Source: Streptomyces lilacinus
GTDB lineage: Bacteria; Actinomycetota; Actinomycetes; Streptomycetales; Streptomycetaceae
DNA: 5,870 nucleotides
Assembly (NCBI GenBank): GCA_000715685.1
Contig: KL569509.1
Location: forward strand, 7,334-13,203
Direction of reading: 5' to 3'
In this document: in pieces, positions 1 through 5,578 of the stretch
How the letters are laid out: every line of letters begins with the position of its first letter
Numbering within the stretch: the first letter of the stretch is position 1
Position numbers and translations under genes: made by a program
The notes under the pieces: model-generated
Databases searched by the model: none
What the model saw: the letters and a program-made list of their open reading frames with translations, nothing else
Told to the model about the DNA's origin: nothing

Positions 1-2
1 CA

Positions 3-37
3 AGAAAGACCCCAGCTCAGCTGGGGTCTTTCTGTTT
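3..37. terminator. Strong intrinsic terminator, probably bidirectional
   Basis: A perfect inverted repeat has arms 3-17 and 19-33 around the single central base C18 (in RNA the innermost pairs open to form the loop). The stem has a GC-rich core (ACCCCAGC/GCTGGGGT). The outer part is A-rich on the left and T-rich on the right (TCTTTCTGTTT), so it can act as a rho-independent terminator in both directions. No gene precedes it inside the window, so it most likely ends a gene just left of position 1. It insulates the operon to the right from upstream transcription. Confidence 0.85.
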
Positions 38-124
38 CCCGGGCCATTCTCCGCCCGGTCGGCGATCACCCGTGAAACCAACCGCTCGCCACCCCCTCGC
101 GACGGAGCGCCCACGCGGACACAC

Positions 125-148
125 GGAACGTAACGATCGCGTACCGTC
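125..148 (+). promoter_or_regulatory. Candidate ECF-sigma-type promoter
   Basis: GGAAC at 125-129 is followed after 15 nt by CGTC at 145-148. This resembles the GGAAC / CGTC elements used by extracytoplasmic-function sigma factors of Streptomyces, but the spacer is on the short side. If used, transcription would start around 155 and give a leader of roughly 240 nt before the TPR-like gene. Motifs this short occur by chance, so this is only a candidate. Confidence 0.22.
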
Positions 149-377
149 TCCCTCCCCGCCCGTGCCGGGACAACCGCCCCTGCGGGTACGTTCGTTGACG
201 TCATGTCAGCATCAAGATCGGCCTTGACTCGGAGCCGTGACTACCGGTTTGCTGTGCGTGATCGAGAACGCGCCGAGCGCACGCGGAGCCGCCCGCCGGG
301 CGGGCGTCGCCGGCGCTGCTGCCGAACGCTTGTTCACGGACGCCCCTGACCCGGCGCCCGGAGGGGACGTACGCCGT

Positions 378-385
378 GGAGGAAG
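378..385 (+). promoter_or_regulatory. Ribosome binding site that fixes the start at 393
   Basis: GGAGGAAG, a near-ideal Shine-Dalgarno sequence, lies 7 nt before the ATG at 393. It selects this ATG over the in-frame GTG at 237. Confidence 0.85.
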
Positions 386-392
386 CTCGCCG

Positions 393-1367
393 ATGACGCC
401 CCCACCCCCCTTGGGCCGCCCCCGGAACAAGGACGGGCTGACCTTCGACCCCGCCCTGGACGACGGCGAGCTCGCCGTCGTCCGCGACGCCCTGGCCCGG
501 GGGCGCTGGGCCGACGCCCGGCAGCTGCTCGCCCGGACCGGCGACGACTGGGACCGGCGCGGCCACCGCCTCGTCGTCCTCGCCGAGGGGCCCACCAGCG
601 CTGCCTGGGCGCGCGACTGGCAGCTCGCCGAGCCCGACAGCCCGGATGCCGCCGCCCTGCTGGCCTGCGCCACCGTCTTCCGCGCCCTGCACGGCAAGGA
701 CAGCCCGCAGGCCGCCCGCGCCCTGTCCCTGGCCGCCGCCCGGATGGCCCCCCGGGACCCGACGCCCTGGCTGGCGATGCTCGTCCTGGCCCGGCACACC
801 GGCACCGACGACGAGTGCGTGCGCGCCTTCGACCAGGTCCGCGCCCGGCACCGCGACCACCACCACGCCCACCACCTGATGGCCGCCTGCCTCGCGGAGC
901 ACCAGGAGGGCGACCGGGACGACCCGCTGCACGAGGTGTACGACTTCGCCTCCTGGGCCGCCGAGCAGGCACCCGCCGACTCGCCGCTGGCCGTGCTGCC
1001 CGTCGTCGCCCACGCCGAGCGCTACCGCGTCCTCGCCCGCGCCGGCCTCGAGCCCGCCGACCCCGCCCGCTCCGGGCACTGGACCACCCGGCGGGCCCGG
1101 CAGGTGATGAAGGCGGCCTTCGACTGGTGGCTCGAGTGGGACGTCGACGAGGAGGCCGCCGGGGTCGCGGGCGGCGCCCACCCCCGGCGCAAGGTCGACC
1201 TCAACTACCTCGCGCACGCCAAGCTGCACGAGGGCCGGCCCGCCGAGGCGGCCGCCCTGCTCACCCGGATCGGCCCGCACGCCACGCACGCCCCCTGGTC
1301 GTACCCCGACCGGGACCCCCGCGCGGCCTTCCGGGCCGCCCGCCGCGACGCGCTCGGCGTCGCGTGA
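393..1367 (+). CDS. TPR-like helical protein of unknown function
   Basis: This 324-residue soluble protein has no signal peptide or membrane segment. The start is the ATG at 393, set by GGAGGAAG 7 nt upstream and by a sharp rise in GC at third codon positions from there on. The protein is built of alanine- and leucine-rich helical pairs (for example the stretch before residue 100, and LNYLAHAKLHEGRPAEAAALL near the C-terminus). This resembles tetratricopeptide-type repeats, which usually bind partner proteins. From memory, streptomycete genomes carry many such poorly characterised paralogues, with a histidine-rich middle followed by a motif like ADSPLAVLPVVAHAERYRVL and a short WSYPDRDP-like tail. 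The most striking feature is the cluster HRDHHHAHH at residues 153-161. It may be structural or may bind metal. The gene lies 88 nt before an amine permease on the same strand and could share its transcript. I cannot assign a biochemical role. Confidence 0.85.
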   Translation: MTPPPPLGRPRNKDGLTFDPALDDGELAVVRDALARGRWADARQLLARTGDDWDRRGHRLVVLAEGPTSAAWARDWQLAEPDSPDAAALLACATVFRALHGKDSPQAARALSLAAARMAPRDPTPWLAMLVLARHTGTDDECVRAFDQVRARHRDHHHAHHLMAACLAEHQEGDRDDPLHEVYDFASWAAEQAPADSPLAVLPVVAHAERYRVLARAGLEPADPARSGHWTTRRARQVMKAAFDWWLEWDVDEEAAGVAGGAHPRRKVDLNYLAHAKLHEGRPAEAAALLTRIGPHATHAPWSYPDRDPRAAFRAARRDALGVA

Positions 1368-1371
1368 CCCC

Positions 1372-1401
1372 CGGCGGGCCCCCGGTCCCCGGCACCCGCC
1401 G
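1372..1401 (+). promoter_or_regulatory. GC-rich stem-loop just after the TPR-like gene
   Basis: CGGCGGG (1372-1378) and CCCGCCG (1395-1401) form a 7-bp stem around a 16-nt loop, starting 5 nt after the stop codon at 1367. No T-run follows, so it is not a classical terminator. It could weaken read-through into the permease gene or protect an mRNA end. Stems of this size arise easily in DNA this GC-rich. Confidence 0.3.
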
Positions 1402-1437
1402 CCGCACCGTCCCCACCGTCCCCCTGTGCTCCCCCAT

Positions 1438-1445
1438 GGGAAGGA
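1438..1445 (+). promoter_or_regulatory. Ribosome binding site for the permease
   Basis: GGGAAGGA lies 10 nt before the ATG at 1456. It supports that ATG rather than the in-frame GTG at 1426, which has only a pyrimidine-rich stretch upstream and no Shine-Dalgarno match. Confidence 0.75.
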
Positions 1446-1455
1446 TCACCCCGCC

Positions 1456-3000
1456 ATGTCGACGGGCATCACGACCGAGATCAGTACGTTCAAGGGCCAG
1501 GAGAGACGGCTGCGCGCCAACCGCATAGGCGTGGCCGGACTGCTGCTGTCGGTCGTCGCGGCCAGTGCCCCGCTGATGGTGACCGCCGGCGTCATGCCCA
1601 CCACGTACGGCGTGATGGGCATCGTCGGACAGCCGCTGCTCTTCGTCATCCTCGGCGTCGTGCTGACCCTCTTCAGCTTCGGCTACGCCGAGATGAGCCG
1701 GCACGTCCACAACGCCGGTGCCTTCTACGCCTACATCGCCCGCGGCCTGGGCGGCACGGCCGGCGCCGCGGCCTCCGTCGTCGCCCTCGTCGCCTACAGC
1801 GCCATGCAGTTCGCGATATACGGGATCTTCGGCTACGAGATGGCGGGGCTGCTCCGCAAGCACCTCGGCCTGGACGTGGGCTGGTGGCTGCCGGCCGCCG
1901 CCGGCGCGCTGCTCATCGGCGTGCTGGGCTGGCTGAAGATAGACCTCAACGCCAAGGTCCTCGGGGTGCTGCTGCTCGTGGAGTGCGCCATGGTCGTCGT
2001 CTTCGACGCCGCCGGCGTGGCCCGGCCCGGCCCGGACGGGCTCTCGCTGCACGCCTTCGACCCCGGCACCCTCTCCGGCGCCGGCCTGGGCACGGCCCTG
2101 TCGTTCACCATCGCCTCCTTCGTCGGCTTCGAACAGGCCGCCGTCTACGCGGAGGAGACCAGCCGCCCGCAGGTCGTCGTCGCCCGCGTCACGTTCCTCG
2201 CCGTCGGCTTCGTCTCCCTCTTCTTCGCCCTCGGCTCGTGGGCGATGAGCATCGCCGCCGGCCCCTCCCACATCGTCGCCCTGGCCGGGAAGCAGGGCCC
2301 CGACCTGCTCTTCGCCCTCACCGAGGACCGGCTGGGCAGCACCTTCACCACGACCATGCACGTGTTCTACGTGACCGGCATGTTCGCCGCGATGCTGAGC
2401 TTCCACAACGTCGTCGCCCGCTACGCCTTCGCCATGGGCCGCGAGGGCCTGCTGCCGGCCGCCATGGGCCGCACCTCCCGGACCAGCGGCGCGCCCGCCC
2501 ACGGCTCGCTGCTCCAGAGCGCCGTCTCGCTCCTGGCCGTCGCCCTCTTCGCCGTGACCGACGACCGGCCCCACGGCGACCCCACCGCGCCCGTGCAGCG
2601 GCTGTTCACCTGGATGGGCAACGTCGGCGCGCTCGGCGTCATCCTCCTCATGGCCGCCGCCAGCGCCGCCGTCATCGCCTTCTTCGTCCGGCGCGGGGCG
2701 GCGCGGGCGCTGGCGCCGCGGCTGGTGGCCTCCGGCGTGGCCGGGGTGGCCCTGCTGGTCATCGTCGGCTACGCGGTCAAGGACTTCGACGTGCTGGTCG
2801 GCAGCGGTCCCGGCTCGGCGCTCGGCTGGGTCCTGCCGGGCATCGTCGGCGCGGCGGTCGTGGTGGGCGTCGTCTACGGCCTCGTGCTGAAGGCCGTACG
2901 GCCCGAGGTGCACGCCCGGATCGGTCTGGGCAACGAGGCGTTCCAGCTGGAGAAGGCGGCGGCCACGGCCGCCATGTCCTCGCGAAAGGTTTCCTCATGA
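1456..3000 (+). CDS. APC-superfamily permease, probable amine or amino-acid importer
   Basis: This 514-residue integral membrane protein has about 12 hydrophobic segments and a length typical of amino acid-polyamine-organocation (APC) permeases. After a short cytoplasmic tail, segment 1 starts near residue 24 and carries the small-residue run AASAPL (35-40), the family's unwound substrate-binding region. Segment 6 has the matching GFEQAAVYAEET signature (GFE at 224-226, EE at 233-234). A long loop with GREGLLPAAMGRTSRTSGAP follows the eighth segment, also typical of the family. The ATG at 1456 is chosen from GGGAAGGA 10 nt upstream. The stop overlaps the ATG of the amine oxidase by four bases, so translation of the two is probably coupled. 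This makes a primary amine the likely substrate, imported by proton-coupled transport. Exact substrate cannot be read from sequence; a plain amino-acid permease is the alternative. Confidence 0.9.
   Translation: MSTGITTEISTFKGQERRLRANRIGVAGLLLSVVAASAPLMVTAGVMPTTYGVMGIVGQPLLFVILGVVLTLFSFGYAEMSRHVHNAGAFYAYIARGLGGTAGAAASVVALVAYSAMQFAIYGIFGYEMAGLLRKHLGLDVGWWLPAAAGALLIGVLGWLKIDLNAKVLGVLLLVECAMVVVFDAAGVARPGPDGLSLHAFDPGTLSGAGLGTALSFTIASFVGFEQAAVYAEETSRPQVVVARVTFLAVGFVSLFFALGSWAMSIAAGPSHIVALAGKQGPDLLFALTEDRLGSTFTTTMHVFYVTGMFAAMLSFHNVVARYAFAMGREGLLPAAMGRTSRTSGAPAHGSLLQSAVSLLAVALFAVTDDRPHGDPTAPVQRLFTWMGNVGALGVILLMAAASAAVIAFFVRRGAARALAPRLVASGVAGVALLVIVGYAVKDFDVLVGSGPGSALGWVLPGIVGAAVVVGVVYGLVLKAVRPEVHARIGLGNEAFQLEKAAATAAMSSRKVSS
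2984..2989 (+). promoter_or_regulatory. Ribosome binding site for the amine oxidase, inside the permease gene
   Basis: GAAAGG lies 7 nt before the ATG at 2997. Both the site and the start codon are inside the last codons of the permease gene, so ribosomes finishing the permease can re-initiate directly on the overlapping ATGA. Confidence 0.65.
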
Positions 3001-4970
3001 CGTGCTGTCACCCCGAGTCGTCCCCGTCCCCGTCCCCGGAGGGCGCGCGGGCCGCCGCGGAGATACCGGCCCATCCCCTCGACCCGCTGCGCGCGGACGA
3101 GATCACGACCGCCCGCCGGGTTCTCGAGGAGGCCGGCAAGGTCTCCCCGACCACGCGTTTCCCGCTGGTCCTGCTGGACGAGCCGGACCGGCACGCCGCC
3201 GCCGCGCACCGGCCGGGCGACCCGGTCGCGCGCCGGCTGCGGATCACCCTCCACGACATGGCCACGGGCGCCTCCGCCGAGGCGGTCGTCGACGTGACCG
3301 CCGGGCTGCTGCTGTCGTGGCGGGAGCTGGACGTGGCCACCGAGGGCCAGCCGCAGGTCATGTTCGAGGAGTACGAGGTCGTCGAGGCGATCGTGAAGGC
3401 CGATCCCGGCTGGCTCAAGGCCATGGCCGACCGGGGCATCGACGACACGTCGCTGGCCGTCTGCGCGCCGCTGGCCGCCGGGAGCACGGTGATCGAGCGG
3501 CCGGGGCGCCGGCTGCTGCGCTGCCTGACCTGGTTGCGGTGCGACGCGACCGACAACGCCTGGGCACATCCGGTGGGCGGCCTGGTCGCCGACGTCGACG
3601 TGGTCGAGCGGCGCGTGGTGCGGATCGTCGACACCGGCCCGGTGCCGGTGCCCGCCGAATGCGGGCGGTACGAGGCGGAGTTCAACGGCCCGGCCCGCGC
3701 CGATCTGCGCCCGCTGGAGATCAGCCAGCCCGAGGGGCCGTCCTTCCGGCTGGAGGGTCCGCTGCTGACCTGGCAGAACTGGAGCTTCCGGGTCGACTTC
3801 AACGCCCGTGAGGGGCTGGTGCTGCACCGGATCGCCTACCGCGACGGCGAGCGGGAGCGGCCCGTGCTGCACCGGGCCTCCCTCGCGGAGATGGCGGTGG
3901 CCTACGGCGAGGCGGAGGAGTCCCGCAACTGGGTGGCCTTCCTCGACGCCGGCGAGTACTCGCTGGGCCGCAACGCCAACGCGCTCCGGCTCGGCTGCGA
4001 CTGCCTCGGGGAGATCCGCTACCTCGACGCGGTCGTCTCCGACGACCTCGGCAACCCGGAGACGCTGCCGAACGCGATCTGCATCCACGAGGAGGACCAC
4101 GGCCTCCTGTGGAAGCACACGGACATCTTCAACAACATGGCTGCCGAGAGCCGCCGCTCGCGCCGCCTGGTCATCTCCTACATCGCCACCGTCGGCAACT
4201 ACGACTACGGCTTCTACTGGTACTTCTACCAGGACGGCACCATTTCCTTCGAGGCCAAGTCCACGGGCATCGTGCAGACCTCGGCCGTCGAGCCGGGCGC
4301 GGGCTCGCCGTACGGGACGGAGGTGGCGCCGGGGCTGCTGGCGCCGTACCACCAGCACCTGTTCTGCGTGCGGCTCGACGTGGCGGTGGACGGGCTCGCC
4401 AACACCGTCGAGGAGCTCGACGTCGTCCCGGTGCCGCCGGGGCCGGACAACCCGGCCGGCAATGCCTTCACCGCCCGGACGACCGTGCTCGCCGACAGCG
4501 CGGAGGGCGGGCGGACGGCGGACACGACGGTGGGCCGGCGGTGGCGGATCACCAATCCCGGTTCGCTCAACCGCATGGGGCAGCCCGTCGCGTACACCCT
4601 CGTCCCGCAGCCGGGTCCCGTCGTGCTGGCGCAGCCGGGCTCGCCGGTCGCGCGGCGCATGGCGTACGGCACCAAGCACCTGTGGGTCACCCGCCACCGC
4701 GCCGACCGGCGCTACCCGGCCGGGGAGCACCCCAACCAGCACCCGGGCGGCGCGGGCCTGCCGGAGTGGACGGCGGGCGGGGAGTCCCTGGAGAACACCG
4801 AGCTCACGGTCTGGCACACCTTCGGTCCCACGCACCTGCCGCGGCTGGAGGAGTGGCCGGTGATGCCGGTCGAGGCCACCGGCTTCTCCCTGAAGCCCAC
4901 CGGCTTCTTCGACCGCAACCCCACGCTGGACCTGCCGAGGGAGGCGAAGGGCGGCCACTGCGCGGTGTGA
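2997..4970 (+). CDS. Primary-amine oxidase, copper- and topaquinone-dependent
   Basis: This enzyme oxidises primary amines with O2 to aldehyde, ammonia and hydrogen peroxide (EC 1.4.3.21 type). It has 657 residues, close to the usual 640-700, and no signal peptide, so it should act in the cytoplasm. Order of regions: N2-like domain about 20-110, N3-like domain about 117-225, catalytic beta-sandwich from about 243 to the end, opening with LTWQNWSFRVDFNAREG. The active site is complete. Tyr402 in the motif NYDY becomes topaquinone by self-processing. Asp317 in FLDAGEY is the catalytic base. His452 and His454 (HQH) and His613 (PTHLPR) bind copper. Cys336 and Cys362 match the conserved disulphide pair. 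Spacings agree within one or two residues with my memory of the Arthrobacter globiformis enzyme (Asp298, Tyr382, His431, His433, His592). The start overlaps the permease stop by ATGA. The preferred amine is not determined; tyramine, phenylethylamine or histamine are plausible. Confidence 0.96.
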   Translation: MTCCHPESSPSPSPEGARAAAEIPAHPLDPLRADEITTARRVLEEAGKVSPTTRFPLVLLDEPDRHAAAAHRPGDPVARRLRITLHDMATGASAEAVVDVTAGLLLSWRELDVATEGQPQVMFEEYEVVEAIVKADPGWLKAMADRGIDDTSLAVCAPLAAGSTVIERPGRRLLRCLTWLRCDATDNAWAHPVGGLVADVDVVERRVVRIVDTGPVPVPAECGRYEAEFNGPARADLRPLEISQPEGPSFRLEGPLLTWQNWSFRVDFNAREGLVLHRIAYRDGERERPVLHRASLAEMAVAYGEAEESRNWVAFLDAGEYSLGRNANALRLGCDCLGEIRYLDAVVSDDLGNPETLPNAICIHEEDHGLLWKHTDIFNNMAAESRRSRRLVISYIATVGNYDYGFYWYFYQDGTISFEAKSTGIVQTSAVEPGAGSPYGTEVAPGLLAPYHQHLFCVRLDVAVDGLANTVEELDVVPVPPGPDNPAGNAFTARTTVLADSAEGGRTADTTVGRRWRITNPGSLNRMGQPVAYTLVPQPGPVVLAQPGSPVARRMAYGTKHLWVTRHRADRRYPAGEHPNQHPGGAGLPEWTAGGESLENTELTVWHTFGPTHLPRLEEWPVMPVEATGFSLKPTGFFDRNPTLDLPREAKGGHCAV

Positions 4971-4985
4971 CGCGGTGGGTACGGG

Positions 4986-5384
4986 TCAGCCCTCGAGCGC
5001 CTTCCCCACGCGGCGCGAGACGGTGAACTCGTAGAGGTCGAGCACGCCGGGCGGGTCCGCGAGGCCGGGCCCGCCGGCGCGGACCCAGGCGGCGATGTCG
5101 GCCAGCGCCTCGTCGTCGTTGACGAGGCCGAGCCAGACGGGCCGGCCGCCGGCCGCCCGGCCCGCCGCCGAGGGCTGTACGACGACGACGTTGGCCTGGT
5201 CGCACACGTCGAGGCACTCCGAGGCCCGGACGACGCCGGCGCCGGCGAGGGCCTCGCGCAGCCGGCCTATCTGGCCCGCGTGGTCGACGCCGGGGACCTT
5301 GGCGGGATCGCCGCAGCAGCAGCCGCGGCAGACCGTGATCCGGCAGGGGGCGGCGGGCGCGCGGCGGGCGCTGTTGGTGATCAT
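4986..5384 (-). CDS. Small thioredoxin-fold [2Fe-2S] ferredoxin-like protein
   Basis: This 132-residue cytoplasmic protein begins with a positively charged stretch, then ITVCRGCCCGD, then SECLDVCDQANVVVVQPS. Cys19-x4-Cys24 and Cys57-x3-Cys61 fit the C-x4-C ... C-x3-C ligand pattern of NuoE-like, thioredoxin-fold [2Fe-2S] domains. Cys14, Cys22 and Cys23 are extra. The second half (RPVWLGLVNDDEALADIAAWV, then a glycine- and proline-rich turn) matches a family of small actinobacterial ferredoxin-domain proteins as I remember it. The role is presumably electron transfer or redox sensing; the partner is unknown. The start is the ATG at 5384. A TTG at 5402 is in frame, but CCCCTCC directly before it cannot act as a ribosome binding site. 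The ATG lacks a Shine-Dalgarno too, but sits 7 nt after a TATCAT box, which suggests a leaderless mRNA. The gene converges on the amine oxidase with 15 nt between stops and diverges from the transporter at 5579. Confidence 0.85.
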   Translation of the reverse strand: MITNSARRAPAAPCRITVCRGCCCGDPAKVPGVDHAGQIGRLREALAGAGVVRASECLDVCDQANVVVVQPSAAGRAAGGRPVWLGLVNDDEALADIAAWVRAGGPGLADPPGVLDLYEFTVSRRVGKALEG

Positions 5385-5391
5385 CGGGCAG

Positions 5392-5397
5392 ATGATA
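5392..5397 (-). promoter_or_regulatory. Candidate -10 box for leaderless transcription of the ferredoxin-like gene
   Basis: On the minus strand TATCAT (5397 down to 5392) is followed by 7 nt and then the ATG at 5384. This is the spacing expected if transcription starts on the A of the start codon, common in actinomycetes. No convincing -35 hexamer is seen 16-18 nt further upstream, so support rests on the -10 box, its spacing and the lack of any ribosome binding site. Confidence 0.5.
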
Positions 5398-5447
5398 CGC
5401 AAGGAGGGGCGGCCGCCCCCGCACTTCGGCGAACTGGTGCTCGATTT

Positions 5448-5475
5448 CGGGTCGGCTCGTTCGCCACCCGACCGG
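5448..5475. repeat. Inverted repeat in the divergent intergenic region
   Basis: GGTCGG (5450-5455) and CCGACC (5468-5473) form a perfect 6-bp inverted repeat with a 12-nt centre. Beyond the one mismatch (5449/5474), the outer pairs C5448-G5475 and T5447-A5476 extend it. A competing fold pairs CGGGT (5448-5452) with ACCCG (5466-5470) and GGC with GCC around a 6-nt loop, with C5453 bulged. It lies between the divergent ferredoxin-like and transporter genes, where an operator would be expected. No regulator family consensus was recognised. Confidence 0.35.
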
Positions 5476-5526
5476 ATGAACAGCCGAAAGACGGGTACTC
5501 GGCCGTCGCACCGCCACCGGGGCGGC

Positions 5527-5532
5527 TATCGT
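5527..5532 (+). promoter_or_regulatory. Candidate -10 box for the DMT transporter gene
   Basis: TATCGT fits the TANNNT pattern and lies about 47 nt before the likely start codon, which would give a 5' leader of roughly 40 nt. The best -35 candidate, GTCGCA at 5505-5510 with a 16-nt spacer, matches TTGACA at only three of six positions. A 5-bp GC stem just before it (5511-5525) followed by a T-run is an alternative reading as a weak terminator. Confidence 0.3.
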
Positions 5533-5566
5533 TTTTCTGTCAAGTCTCCGACGACCGCAAGGTCTT

Positions 5567-5572
5567 GAGGTG
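5567..5572 (+). promoter_or_regulatory. Ribosome binding site for the DMT transporter
   Basis: GAGGTG matches six bases of the ideal AGGAGGTG. It lies 6 nt before the GTG at 5579 and 9 nt before the ATG at 5582. An earlier in-frame GTG at 5570 overlaps this site and could instead use AAGG at 5559-5562. Confidence 0.6.
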
Positions 5573-5578
5573 CACGAC

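Larger units (their letters stand above)
41..392 (+). other. Non-coding leader between the terminator and the TPR-like gene
   Basis: These 352 bases hold no gene I can support. An open frame in phase with the TPR-like gene extends back to a GTG at 237. It has no usable ribosome binding site (GGAG lies only 2 nt upstream), and its third positions are far less GC-biased than the codons after 393, so I treat it as non-coding. Candidate signals are a GGAAC...CGTC pair (125-148), an 8-bp palindrome TGACGTCA (196-203), and a TTGACT hexamer (224-229) with only a poor -10 match 18 nt later (TTTGCT, 248-253). None is decisive. No riboswitch or tRNA fold was recognised. Confidence 0.5.

Noticed and set aside
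237..392. GTG start at 237 giving a 52-residue N-terminal extension of the TPR-like protein
   Set aside because: It has no usable ribosome binding site and weak GC bias at third positions, and a near-perfect site serves the ATG at 393.
201..1289. Long open frame on the minus strand opposite the TPR-like gene
   Set aside because: Composition is almost only Gly, Val, Ala, Pro and Arg. The plus-strand frame has a proper ribosome binding site and much better third-position GC bias.
1261..2913. Long open frame on the minus strand opposite the permease
   Set aside because: It mirrors the GC-rich permease, reads as low-complexity Gly/Ala/Asp/His/Arg-rich sequence with no recognisable domain, and the plus-strand frame is a clear APC permease.
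1884..2996. Upstream extension of the amine oxidase frame through the permease gene
   Set aside because: The extension is Arg/Pro/Gly-rich nonsense from an out-of-frame reading of the permease. The ATG at 2997 has its own ribosome binding site and begins the recognisable oxidase.
3020..3045. Short tandem repeat of CCCCGT units near the start of the amine oxidase
   Set aside because: It merely encodes the Ser-Pro-Ser-Pro linker and is too short to count as a separate repeat element.
2874..4958. 694-codon open frame on the minus strand opposite the amine oxidase
   Set aside because: It is an antisense shadow of a gene with a complete catalytic site, and has low-complexity Val/Arg/Gly-rich composition.
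5511..5537. Small GC hairpin followed by TATCGTTTTT, as a terminator
   Set aside because: The stem is only 5 bp (CCGCC/GGCGG), no gene on the plus strand ends just before it, and it lies where the transporter promoter should be. The T-run is better explained as part of the promoter region.
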